A stretch of 5,165 nucleotides of DNA from Magnetovibrio sp. (GCA_016764335.1 JAESSB010000074.1:2279-7443), one strand, 5' to 3'. Positions 1 to 5,165 are shown, counted from the first letter of the stretch. The notes: generated by a model not told the origin, from the sequence alone. Program-made: numbers and translations.

Positions 1-46
1 CCGAAAATTGTATGTTATTGTGAATCGGGTCTACAGGGCACCTCGA

Positions 47-66
47 TTAATACCCTATTTGACAAA
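47..66. repeat. Left terminal repeat of the first IS5 element with TTAA target duplication
   Basis: TTAA at 47-50 is followed by TACCCTATTTGACA. The partner at 1324-1343 reads, on the opposite strand, TTAA then TACCCCCATTTTCACA. Allowing two single-base gaps, TACCC, ATTT and ACA are shared. The match is imperfect, as expected for an old element. Confidence 0.6.
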
Positions 67-92
67 CATTAGGTCAATTCTGCCCTTATAGG

Positions 93-107
93 AAGGCATT
101 TTGCCTT
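93..107. repeat. Small perfect hairpin inside the IS 3' untranslated end
   Basis: AAGGCA and TGCCTT form a six-base stem around a three-base loop. It lies between the transposase stop and the left end of the IS, so it could be a weak transcription stop for the minus-strand gene. No run of T follows on that strand, so this is not a classic terminator. The adjoining 8-mer GCTAAGGC (minus strand, 103-110) is part of the 12-mer found in the two transposase insertions. Confidence 0.35.
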
Positions 108-187
108 AGCTTCATGTTGTTTCCGTTTGAGCGGTATCATTGCTTTGTTAATCACCGCATCAGACGGATTCCGCCCTTGTTTTTTTG

Positions 188-1272
188 TTATGGCGGTGCC
201 GTTGCTATGCGCTCTAACTGAACAAGGCGGCGCATGTTATAGGCTAAGTTTTTAAGACCGATGTGTGCTGTGGCCCGCACCATACCAATGCTACGAACCA
301 ATGTTCCACCCATGTCGTTGCTTTGCGAACCAAAGATATGCTCCACACGAACGCGGACTTTTGAACGGGTGTTATTGCCTTTGATTTCGCGTTTCGTCAG
401 GGGCTTATTGCGGCGGCCTTTACGATGAATACGGCTGGTCAGGCCTTTGCTTTTGAGCAACGTTTCAATGTCTGCTGAACGATAGGCACTGTCCGCCCAA
501 ACGCTGGATGCGGTATTATCCCCATCCAAGATATCGGTAATAACTTGACTGTCATGAACGGAAGCATCCGTCACTTTAAAATGACGCACTAATTTGTGTT
601 GTCGATCGATGTTGATATGGTTTTTATATCCAAAGTGACTTTTCCCATACCCCTGGAAACATTTAGTTTTCAAAAAGCGCGCTAAGGCGTGCTTTTGACC
701 CACCGAGCATCCGTGTTTTTTTGTCGGAGTTTGGCAGGTTTATCGCCCCAATCCTCTGGCGTCTCACCTGCTTTAATCTTTGTATTCTCATCACGCTTGT
801 TGTGCTAGGTAGGAATGGAGACGATGGAGGCATCAATAATTTGGCCACCCATGGCAAGGTAACCTTTTGCTTTGAGGTCGCCGTCAAAATCTTTGAACAA
901 TTCTTTAACAACACCAGCTTCGGCCAATTGATCACGATAATGCCAAACCGTTTGAGCATCAGGAACATTACCCTCAAGACCAAGGCCTAAAAATCGCATA
1001 AACGAAAGATGATCCCGAATTTGATATTCAACCTGATCGTCAGACAGGCTGTAAAGTGAACAGAGAATGATGGCCTTAAACATCACGACCGCATCCAAAG
1101 GCTTGCGACCTGCCGATGACTTCTGTTCTTCATCTGGCGTGCGCCACACCGCTTCCAAGCGAACGCGAAAACTTTCCCAAGCAATAAGAGTGTCCAGCGT
1201 CAGCAACGGATCATTCTTGGCGTCCAAACCTGCGTACCGATTGCTTAAATCAAAGAAACCCATTTGGCTCAT
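188..1272 (-). pseudogene. IS5-family transposase, broken by an amber stop and a one-base deletion
   Basis: A DDE transposase that would have cut and joined the ends of the surrounding IS. The start is ATG at 1272 (MSQMGFFDL), preceded by AGGA at 1280-1283 with seven bases of spacing. An upstream in-frame TTG at 1278 is less likely. The three catalytic acids remain visible: Asp in IIDASIV before the first break, Asp in WADSAYRS, and Glu in VRVEHIFG. The frame is open to a TAG at 805-807, which sits where relatives carry Gln (CAG to TAG). Past this stop the same frame still reads family sequence (HNKRDENTKIKAGETPEDW and onward to DARWVK). It is then lost at the T run 693-696 (AAAA on the coding strand), where one added A would restore WVKKH and join the long C-terminal part. 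That part ends at 188 with the conserved LAYNMRRLVQL. Between KKH and GKSHFGYKNH there are 14 extra residues (647-688). The pseudogene call is firm. The two breaks are too far apart to be one programmed frameshift. Confidence 0.9.
647..688. repeat. In-frame 42-bp hairpin-rich insertion in the first transposase
   Basis: Compared with remembered IS5 relatives that read KKHGKSH, this copy has 14 extra codons, ALARFLKTKCFQGY, after KKH. On the plus strand the segment and its edge form a strong hairpin. CAAAAAGCGCGC (671-682), loop TAAG, and GCGTGCTTTTG (687-697) pair over about 11 bases with one bulged A. The 12-mer GCGCTAAGGCGT (679-690) recurs at 4259-4270 inside the insertion of the other transposase. 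The insertion call depends on recalled family consensus, so an alignment is needed. Confidence 0.45.
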
Positions 1273-1323
1273 ATTCAAATCCTAGACTTAGAAAATTACG
1301 ATGTCAGGGGTCTAATAGGCTTG

Positions 1324-1343
1324 TGTGAAAATGGGGGTATTAA
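1324..1343. repeat. Right terminal repeat of the first IS5 element with TTAA target duplication
   Basis: The inverted partner of the repeat at 47-66. The block ending GGGGGTA at 1339 is followed by TTAA at 1340-1343. Its outermost TA joins TTAA into a longer palindromic context, which makes the exact boundary uncertain by about a base. Confidence 0.6.
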
Positions 1344-1796
1344 TAGAAGACGCCCTACAATTTACCGTGCTGATAATGCCGAGGTTGTCCAGTTGAGATT
1401 GGATGAATTCGAAGAAAAGTGGGATCATAAATATCCGCCCATCGGTTAAACTTAGCGACGAAACGGGGAACAAGTGATCCCGTTTTTTGCCTATCCAGAG
1501 GCCGTTCGTAAAATCATTTACACCACAAATGCCATCGAAATTTTAAATATGAGCTTGCGAAAAATCATCAAAAACCGAGGCCATTTCCCCAACGATGATG
1601 CCGCGACCAAGCTCCTTTATTTGGCCTTGCGCAATACGGCCCAAAAGTGAACCACGCCATCACGGACGTGGAACAGGCGCTCAACCCGTTCGCCGTCTTA
1701 TTCCATGACCGTTTTCCATCGTCAATATATTGTAGATGGAAAACAACAAAGTGGTCGCTTACACAGAAGATCGGATACGACTTCCAGTCTATTTAA
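1344..1796 (+). pseudogene. IS256-family (mutator-type) transposase, 3' fragment with two stops and a frameshift
   Basis: Only the last third of an IS256-type DDE transposase remains. The family hallmark [11 protein letters not shown] is present, followed by [28 protein letters not shown] in the plus-strand frame that reads through 1362-1646. Upstream in the same frame is IYRADNAEVVQLRLDEF. This frame holds TAA at 1447-1449 (probably from CAA, Gln) and TAG at 1453-1455 (probably from TGG, Trp), and a second Trp of the RRNW signature reads Gly. Near 1647 the sequence AAGTGAACC, in place of AAGTGGAACC, deletes one base. The next frame continues HAITDVEQALNPFAVLFHDRFP and stops at 1794-1796. Homology fades to the left near 1360, and the 46 bases beyond the IS5 insertion (1-46) show no recognisable IS256 sequence. 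The N-terminal two thirds are therefore missing from this window. Non-functional. Confidence 0.85.
1759..1785 (+). repeat. Probable right terminal repeat of the IS256-family remnant
   Basis: TTACACAGAA, followed by a GATCGGATACGAC-like stretch, lies just at the end of the transposase frame. IS256-family elements typically end this way, with an inverted repeat whose inner part reads TTACACA or TGTGTAA. No left partner is in the window, so the exact end cannot be fixed. Confidence 0.5.
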
Positions 1797-1927
1797 TACC
1801 TTAATTATGAGGGTGTTCGTGCACCATTTAAAGCCCAGATCGTCAAACCGTTATGCAAAGCCGTCCTTGGGCGGTTATTTCATGATGTGGCAAAAGCCCT
1901 TTGCGCCGTGCCATAACCCTGGAAACT

Positions 1928-1970
1928 AGGAGGGATGTGTGTAAACTTGAGCATCTCACCGTCTTAAAGG
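1928..1970 (+). promoter_or_regulatory. Two alternative ribosome binding sites before the MFS gene
   Basis: A consensus AGGAGG lies at 1928-1933, only three bases before an in-frame GTG at 1937. A weaker AAAGG lies at 1966-1970, eleven bases before ATG at 1982. The strong site is very close to the GTG, while the weak site is slightly far from the ATG. The rest of the spacer between the IS256 remnant and this gene (1797-1927) shows no clear promoter or gene. Confidence 0.4.
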
Positions 1971-1981
1971 TAACCTCCCAA

Positions 1982-3187
1982 ATGTCCCAAAACACCGCCC
2001 GTATATCGCTTGCTTTTTCGTGTGTCGGACACACCTATTCTCATTTGATGGCCCCGATTTTTTTCGTTGTGGCGTTGACCTTAGAATCCAAATTCAATCT
2101 TAGTCACGGCGAAATCGTGAGCCTGATCGTTTTTGGTAATGTCTTGTATGGCGTTGGTGCCCCGGTTGCTGGGTGGCTTGCAGATAAGTGGTCCGCGGCG
2201 GGTATGATGGTGCTGTATTACGGTGGCATGGGTACGGGCATGGTGTTGACCGGATTGTCGGATACACCTCTTCAGCTGGCTTTGTGTTTGACCCTAACCG
2301 GGGTATTTGGCTCTATTTACCATCCTGTGGGATTTGCGTGGTTGATTAGCCAAGTGAAGAAACGGGGGACGGCCTTGGGCATTAATGGTGTGTTTGGCAC
2401 CATAGGTCCTTCCGTCGCAGCCTTATCAGCGGGCGTGTTGACCGATGCCTTCAGTTGGCGTGCGGCCTTTATCGTCCCGGGGGTTTTGATCTTTATCACC
2501 GGCGTAATCTTTTATATCTTAATCAGACGCGGCATCATTCATGATCGGCCTACGGAAGGTGAAGTTCACCATAAACCCGCCAAGGGTGAGGTTATGCGCG
2601 TGATTTCAGTGTTGTCGTTGACGATGCTCTGCACGGGCCTGATTTATCAAAGCCTATCGCCCACGTTGCCCAAGCTATTTTCCGAACGGCTGGCCGACTT
2701 GACGGGATTTTCATCCTCTGGCGAAGGGGTGTTGGGGATCGGTATGTTGGTGGCGGCGGTCTATATTATTGCCGGCGCAGCCCAATTGATCATAGGCAAA
2801 CTGTGTGATCGTTACCCCTTAAAATGGCTCTATATCGGGGCATTCCTGACGCAAATCCCATTCATGATTCTGGCTTCGCAAATGGGCGGACTCGTATTGT
2901 TGGTTGTTGTGATGGTTATGGTTTCTGGAAATCAGGCCGCATTGCCGATTGAAAATACATTGGTGGCCCGTTATGCCCCGCCTGATTGGCGGGCGTTGGC
3001 GTTTGGTCTTAAGTTTATTTTGGCTTTTGGGGTCAGCGGCCTTGGTGTTTTGCTGGAAGGCAAGATTTATGACCTTACGGGTGGATTTCATTGGCTTTTT
3101 GTCGTGTTGGCCTGCGTTGCCACGGTCGGCTTTGCGGCGGGCTGGCTCTTGCCGCCGGAGCCAAATAAGCCAATTGCCGCGAAATAG
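1982..3187 (+). CDS. Major facilitator superfamily transporter, substrate unknown
   Basis: A 401-residue integral inner-membrane secondary transporter, close to the usual 390-410 residues of the family. Two halves of hydrophobic helices flank a charged cytoplasmic loop at about residues 183-206. Between helices 2 and 3 lies the MFS motif GWLADKW (64-70). GHTYSHLM (16-23) and IYHPVG (112-117) resemble the fosmidomycin-resistance-like and related efflux branch. The second half carries a GKLCDRYP variant of the loop motif (272-279). I chose the ATG at 1982 because MSQNTARISLAF leads straight into helix 1. The longer forms, from GTG 1937 or TTG 1901, add hydrophilic residues untypical of the family. 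The gene stands alone between an IS256 remnant upstream and a promoter-bearing spacer downstream. It has no visible frameshift or lost motif, so it is probably functional. Efflux is the likelier direction, but substrate and direction are not determined. Confidence 0.9.
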   Translation: MSQNTARISLAFSCVGHTYSHLMAPIFFVVALTLESKFNLSHGEIVSLIVFGNVLYGVGAPVAGWLADKWSAAGMMVLYYGGMGTGMVLTGLSDTPLQLALCLTLTGVFGSIYHPVGFAWLISQVKKRGTALGINGVFGTIGPSVAALSAGVLTDAFSWRAAFIVPGVLIFITGVIFYILIRRGIIHDRPTEGEVHHKPAKGEVMRVISVLSLTMLCTGLIYQSLSPTLPKLFSERLADLTGFSSSGEGVLGIGMLVAAVYIIAGAAQLIIGKLCDRYPLKWLYIGAFLTQIPFMILASQMGGLVLLVVVMVMVSGNQAALPIENTLVARYAPPDWRALAFGLKFILAFGVSGLGVLLEGKIYDLTGGFHWLFVVLACVATVGFAAGWLLPPEPNKPIAAK

Positions 3188-3205
3188 TTAAACTCCTAAA
3201 TGTTC

Positions 3206-3278
3206 ATGCATGCATAAAATGCATAACTGACCCCCTAAGCTGGCGTTCGTAACCGCCCCTAAAATGCGTATACTGCAT
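3206..3278. promoter_or_regulatory. Cluster of ATGCAT-like words upstream of the small gene
   Basis: ATGCAT occurs at 3206-3211, 3210-3215 and 3219-3224, with close variants ATGCGT (3264-3269) and CTGCAT (3273-3278). TGCATAAAATGCA is nearly palindromic. The later words overlap the proposed -10 box. This arrangement is compatible with an operator for a dimeric regulator, but no regulator is encoded nearby and chance clustering of an AT-rich palindrome is possible. Confidence 0.3.
3246..3274 (+). promoter_or_regulatory. Candidate sigma-70 promoter for the small gene
   Basis: TATACT at 3269-3274 is a good -10 box. Seventeen bases upstream is a weak -35 match, TTCGTA (3246-3251). It would start transcription about 50 bases before the small gene at 3334. 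The call is supported mainly by the -10 box and by its position. Confidence 0.4.
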
Positions 3279-3333
3279 ATCACTATCCTGAAACACGGAA
3301 AGCCAATTGGCTAGACCCGAAAGGACTATGGTG

Positions 3334-3462
3334 ATGAGCACGACACATAAAACCATCGACGCAATTGATGTCTTTAACAAAGCGAAGCTTGCTCGGGGCA
3401 AGTTTTTAGGCGAACTGTTGGGGGCGGCTTACAAGGCGGTAAAACGTCAAACGCGGGTTTAA
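3334..3462 (+). CDS. Small basic hypothetical protein, 42 residues
   Basis: The frame encodes MSTTHKTIDAIDVF followed by a Lys/Arg-rich helix-like stretch, KAKLARGKFLGELLGAAYKA, and ends VKRQTRV. Net charge is clearly positive, and the spacing of L, A and K residues suggests one amphipathic helix. There is no signal peptide or transmembrane segment. The start ATG at 3334 is chosen because AAGGA at 3321-3325 lies eight bases before it. An ATG at 3328 and a GTG at 3331 are in frame but too close to that site. A TATACT -10 box lies upstream. I do not recognise the protein. It vaguely recalls the short, basic, single-helix proteins common in alphaproteobacteria, but no family can be assigned. It sits downstream of the MFS gene after a 146-bp gap and is probably transcribed on its own. 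Confidence 0.55.
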   Translation: MSTTHKTIDAIDVFNKAKLARGKFLGELLGAAYKAVKRQTRV

Positions 3463-3463
3463 A

Positions 3464-3478
3464 GACCTCACAAAGGTC
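3464..3478 (+). terminator. Weak hairpin just after the small gene
   Basis: GACCT and AGGTC form a five-base stem around a five-base loop, two bases beyond the stop codon at 3460-3462. There is no T tract after it, so intrinsic termination would be weak at best. Its position immediately behind the stop is the main support. Confidence 0.3.
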
Positions 3479-3571
3479 GTAACCAACATCGAGTCGGTTT
3501 TACCCTGATGTCCACGATGGGGAAAAATGACGAGGTTAGGCGCATGAACATTGCCTTTGGAGCTCTGTCAC

Positions 3572-3830
3572 ATGTCGAAAGTCCCACGTCTAGACGTCGA
3601 CACTTTCGATTGCATCGTGTTGGGCGGTCGCACGGCGACGGGCGTGTTGGCTAACCATTTAAAGTGTAACTCTGACGTTACGGTGCTGATGCTTGAAGCC
3701 GGGGGTAAGGCACTTACCCGTGAATACAATCCAGGTCGGTGATCTTTACACCATGAATAAACTACGCACCGACTGGATGATGAAGACCGCCCCCGACCCA
3801 GGCCTGAACGGGCGGGTTCTTCATTATCTG
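3572..3830 (+). pseudogene. GMC oxidoreductase (choline-dehydrogenase-like), N-terminal fragment
   Basis: The first 80-odd residues of a flavoprotein family that normally has about 530-560. The start is ATG 3572 with GGAG at 3559-3562. The FAD-binding strand reads FDCIVLGGRTATGVLA, where relatives read FDYIVVGGGTAGCVLA. Two glycines or small residues of the dinucleotide-binding loop are thus replaced by Arg and Thr, which should abolish FAD binding. VTVLMLEAGGK follows as expected. A one-base shift near 3722-3735 then ends this frame at TGA 3740-3742, while the third frame continues VGDLYTMNKLRTDWMMKTAP and DPGLNGRVLHY, a clear family match. Homology stops at about 3827, where the terminal repeat of the next IS begins, just before the expected PRGKVLGG motif. 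The remainder of the gene is not found beyond the IS. The gene is dead, through both mutation and truncation. Confidence 0.85.
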
Positions 3831-3844
3831 CCTAGGCTCAGGAC
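3828..3844. repeat. Left terminal inverted repeat of the second IS
   Basis: CTGCCTAGGCTCAGGAC is the exact reverse complement of 4689-4705, a perfect 17-base match. The innermost ten bases are surely IS. The outer seven may include the palindromic CTAG target. Confidence 0.85.
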
Positions 3845-3906
3845 CTATTAATTTATAATTCAGTTTTCTGTCGGATCATGTCGTTCTCCTTTACGGAGGA
3901 CATCAC

Positions 3907-4685
3907 ATAAGCGATTATTTCTGATTAAGCCCTGAGCAATGACAACGCATTGCGCCCCATTTCCCTTTCTCTCCCGGTGTGCCTCGTGTTGATGATCTTC
4001 GGGGTGTACCCCGGATCATTCATGTCTTGAAGCGTGGATTACAGTGGCGTGATGCACCTTCTGAATACGGTCCGCACAAAACACTTTATAACCGCTTTAT
4101 GAGAGGGAGCCGAAGGAGCGTATTTGACCGTATATTTTCTGGACTTGCCGAGGCAAAAGGTGTTCCCGATCAGCTCAAAATTGATGCGACACACCTTAAA
4201 GCTCACCGTACAGCAGCCAGCCTGCTGTTCTTTGGGTAAATTCGTCACCCAAATTCAAGCGCTAAGGCGTCCAAAAGGGGATGTTCCCCGTCGTATCGGG
4301 CAAACAAAAGGCGACTTAAACTCAAAACGTCATGCGGTGTGTGATGGTCATGGTCGCCCCGTTGTCATGCTTTTAGCAGAAGGACAAATGAGCGATGATA
4401 CGGGTACTCAATGAATGAGGAATGTTTTGCCATCAGCCAAGTGCCTCTTGGCAGATTTAGGCTATGATGCAGATGGGTTCCGTAAGGCTTTGAGAAAAAA
4501 AGGTCTTGAGCCTTGAATCCCGCCCATAATATGACAAAACGCTCTATAAACAGCGCCATAATATTGAAAACATGTTTGGCAAGACCAAGGACTGGCGCCG
4601 TATTGCACTGCGCTATGATCGACGCGCACACACGTTCTTTTCAGCACGATGCAGCGCAGCCGTTGTCATCTTCTATCTCAATTAA
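3907..4685 (+). pseudogene. IS427-like IS5-family transposase, heavily mutated
   Basis: The family start MSDYFWLSPEQ is still legible at 3907, but the ATG is now ATA and the Trp codon is TGA. A second TGA follows within the next few codons. GGAGGA at 3895-3900 marks the old ribosome binding site. From there VPRVDDLRGVPRIIHVLKR, LQWRDAPSEYGPHKTLYNRF and IDATHLKAHRTAASLL match the family, with the first catalytic Asp in IDATHLK. At 4228-4270 a 43-bp insertion shifts the frame. The next frame reads KGDVPRRIGQTKGDLNSK, HAVCDGHGRPVVMLLAEGQMSDD, a TGA at 4412-4414, and LLADLGYDADGF with the second Asp. Another TGA follows at 4514-4516, then a small deletion that removes the usual Ser/Lys/Arg-rich linker and shifts the frame again. 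The last part, YDKTLYKQRHNIENMFG (catalytic Glu) to AAVVIFYLN, ends at TAA 4683-4685. All three acids survive, but the gene cannot make one protein. Confidence 0.9.
4228..4270. repeat. 43-bp hairpin-bearing insertion in the second transposase
   Basis: Relatives read AASLLKKGDVPRR without a gap, but here 43 bases separate LL from KGDVPRR. The segment contains a perfect seven-base inverted repeat, TTTGGGT (4231-4237) and ACCCAAA (4247-4253), around a nine-base loop. At its right edge is GCGCTAAGGCGT (4259-4270), the 12-mer also present in the first transposase's insertion. The length relative to the family is from memory of the consensus. The hairpin and the shared 12-mer are directly visible. 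Confidence 0.5.
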
Positions 4686-4688
4686 TGA

Positions 4689-4705
4689 GTCCTGAGCCTA
4701 GGCAG
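4689..4705. repeat. Right terminal inverted repeat of the second IS
   Basis: GTCCTGAGCCTAGGCAG, the exact inverted partner of 3828-3844. It overlaps the stop codon of uppP, which is read on the minus strand at 4698-4700. Confidence 0.85.
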
Positions 4706-5165
4706 GTAGGCCGACGTAATCGTAGGCGACGGCCAACAAAGCCACACCCAAAACAATGCGATAGATCACAAATGGGGTGAAGCTGGCGCGTTTGAGCCAC
4801 GCCATCATAAGGGCGATGGCAATAAGGGCTGAAACGAAGGATAAACCGATCCCTATTAGGGCGGTGTTGATTTGCATAGTATCGCCACTTTTATAAAGGT
4901 CTAGGCCTTTTAAAAACCCCGCGCCGAGGATGGCGGGGATGGATAGCAACATGGAAAATCGTGCACAATCAGGACGTTCCATGCCCAACAAGCGCGCGGC
5001 CGCCATCGTGATGCCACTGCGCGACGTGCCGGGGATCAAGGCTACGCACTGGGAAATGCCGATGACCATAACGTCGGAAATCTTCAAATGTTCCATACGC
5101 CGCACCGTCAAACCGAAGCGGTCCGTAGCCCACAGCACCACACCGAACACCAAGGTCGCCCAACC
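4698..5165 (-). CDS. uppP: Undecaprenyl-diphosphatase (UppP/BacA), C-terminal 155 residues, runs off the window
   Basis: UppP is a multi-spanning inner-membrane enzyme that dephosphorylates undecaprenyl diphosphate and so recycles the lipid carrier for peptidoglycan and other envelope polymers. Its activity also underlies bacitracin resistance. The second conserved active-site motif, PGTSRSGIT, is intact at residues 45-53 of the visible part, preceded by the family sequence IGISQCVALI. At least four hydrophobic segments follow (about 55-85, 102-123, 132-148). FVIYRIVLGVALLAVAY near the end is typical of the family C-terminus. The full protein is usually about 265-275 residues, so the N-terminal half with the glutamate-rich motif lies beyond 5165. 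The frame has no break. It is convergent with the upstream IS, and its TAG stop (4698-4700) lies at the IS boundary, so the last residues may differ from the ancestral ones. Confidence 0.93.
   Translation of the reverse strand, partial: GWATLVFGVVLWATDRFGLTVRRMEHLKISDVMVIGISQCVALIPGTSRSGITMAAARLLGMERPDCARFSMLLSIPAILGAGFLKGLDLYKSGDTMQINTALIGIGLSFVSALIAIALMMAWLKRASFTPFVIYRIVLGVALLAVAYDYVGLPA

Larger units (their letters stand above)
51..1339 (-). mobile_element. IS5-family insertion sequence, about 1.29 kb, complete but inactivated
   Basis: The element carries one minus-strand transposase reading frame (188-1272) typical of the IS5 family. Its ends are imperfect inverted repeats: TACCCTATTTGACA at 51-64 and, read inward from the other side, TACCCCCATTTTCACA at 1324-1339. 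TTAA is present directly outside each end (47-50 and 1340-1343), which fits the YTAR target duplication of IS5-group elements. About 67 bp separates the right end from the start codon, and about 137 bp separates the stop from the left end. The boundaries are inferred from these repeats, and a shift of one base (ATTA duplication) fits almost as well. On the right the element abuts an IS256-family remnant, so it probably landed in or beside an older insertion sequence. Its transposase has a stop codon and a frameshift, so it cannot move unless supplied in trans. Confidence 0.8.
3835..4698 (+). mobile_element. IS5-family (IS427-like) insertion sequence, about 864 bp, decayed
   Basis: Perfect inverted ends GGCTCAGGAC (3835-3844) and GTCCTGAGCC (4689-4698) enclose one plus-strand transposase pseudogene. 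Looser similarity continues inward (ATTAAT near both ends). The length is typical of the IS427 group. The flanking TA (3833-3834 and 4699-4700), or CTAG if the ends are drawn one base further in, would be the target duplication. The repeat symmetry runs outward to CTG and CAG (3828 and 4705), so the outer boundary is uncertain by several bases. The left neighbour is a truncated GMC gene. The right neighbour is the unrelated uppP on the other strand. Confidence 0.85.

Noticed and set aside
663..983. Minus-strand open frame of 106 codons across the break in the first transposase
   Set aside because: It is an out-of-frame shadow. The genuine transposase sequence is in the neighbouring frames on either side of the TAG and the one-base deletion.
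188..1272. Programmed ribosomal frameshifting in the first IS5 transposase
   Set aside because: The frame is interrupted by an amber codon about 110 bases before the frame change, family sequence continues in the same frame past the amber codon, and the AAAA run is not a canonical slippery site.
1264..1449. A 61-codon plus-strand gene
   Set aside because: The open frame runs from the IS5 end into the IS256 remnant. Only its second half is real coding ancestry, and it is stopped by a mutated codon.
1705..1929. A 74-codon plus-strand gene
   Set aside because: It is a shadow over the end of the IS256 transposase and its terminal repeat. The correct frame there reads VEQALNPFAVLFHDRFP.
3828..3855. 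Continuation of the GMC oxidoreductase as CLGSGPIN, resembling the family's VLGG-SSIN motif
   Set aside because: These bases are the terminal inverted repeat of the IS, matched exactly at 4689-4705, so the likeness is coincidental.
4365..4647. Two overlapping minus-strand open frames
   Set aside because: They are antisense shadows of the decayed IS427-like transposase, whose conserved motifs are on the plus strand.
1..5165. CRISPR array, tRNA or rRNA genes
   Set aside because: No regularly spaced direct repeats and no tRNA- or rRNA-like segments were seen on either strand.

Overview
The window looks like an accessory, decaying stretch of a mid-GC Gram-negative chromosome, most likely an alphaproteobacterium. 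That assignment rests on the resemblance of both IS5-family transposases, the GMC-oxidoreductase remnant and the UppP C-terminus to alphaproteobacterial proteins I recall. It is an inference without a database search.

Layout. (1) Positions 51-1339 hold a complete but inactivated IS5-family insertion sequence, transposase on the minus strand, bounded by imperfect inverted ends and a 4-bp TTAA duplication. (2) It abuts the 3' part of an IS256-family transposase on the plus strand (about 1344-1796), which carries two stop codons and a frameshift and still has its right terminal repeat. (3) Positions 1982-3187 encode an intact major facilitator superfamily transporter. (4) After a spacer with repeated ATGCAT-like words and a plausible promoter comes a small basic protein of 42 residues (3334-3462). 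(5) Positions 3572-3830 are the broken N-terminus of a choline-dehydrogenase-like (GMC) flavoprotein, cut off by (6) a second IS5-family element (3835-4698, IS427-like) with perfect terminal repeats and a badly decayed transposase. (7) On the far side, minus strand and running off the window, is the C-terminal half of uppP (undecaprenyl-diphosphatase), whose stop codon lies at the edge of the IS.

Functional reading. Only the MFS transporter, the small protein and uppP look alive, and they do not form an obvious pathway. UppP recycles the lipid carrier of cell-wall synthesis. The transporter's substrate cannot be read from sequence. Everything else is mobile-element debris plus one host gene destroyed next to it. 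The GMC gene does not resume beyond the second IS, so that element marks a deletion or rearrangement junction rather than a simple insertion.

The least explained signal is that both IS5 transposases, which belong to different subgroups, carry a hairpin-rich insertion of about 42-43 bp in the coding frame. Both insertions contain the same 12-mer, GCGCTAAGGCGT, near one edge. This may be a small palindromic element that enters genes, and it is the best candidate here for something undescribed.
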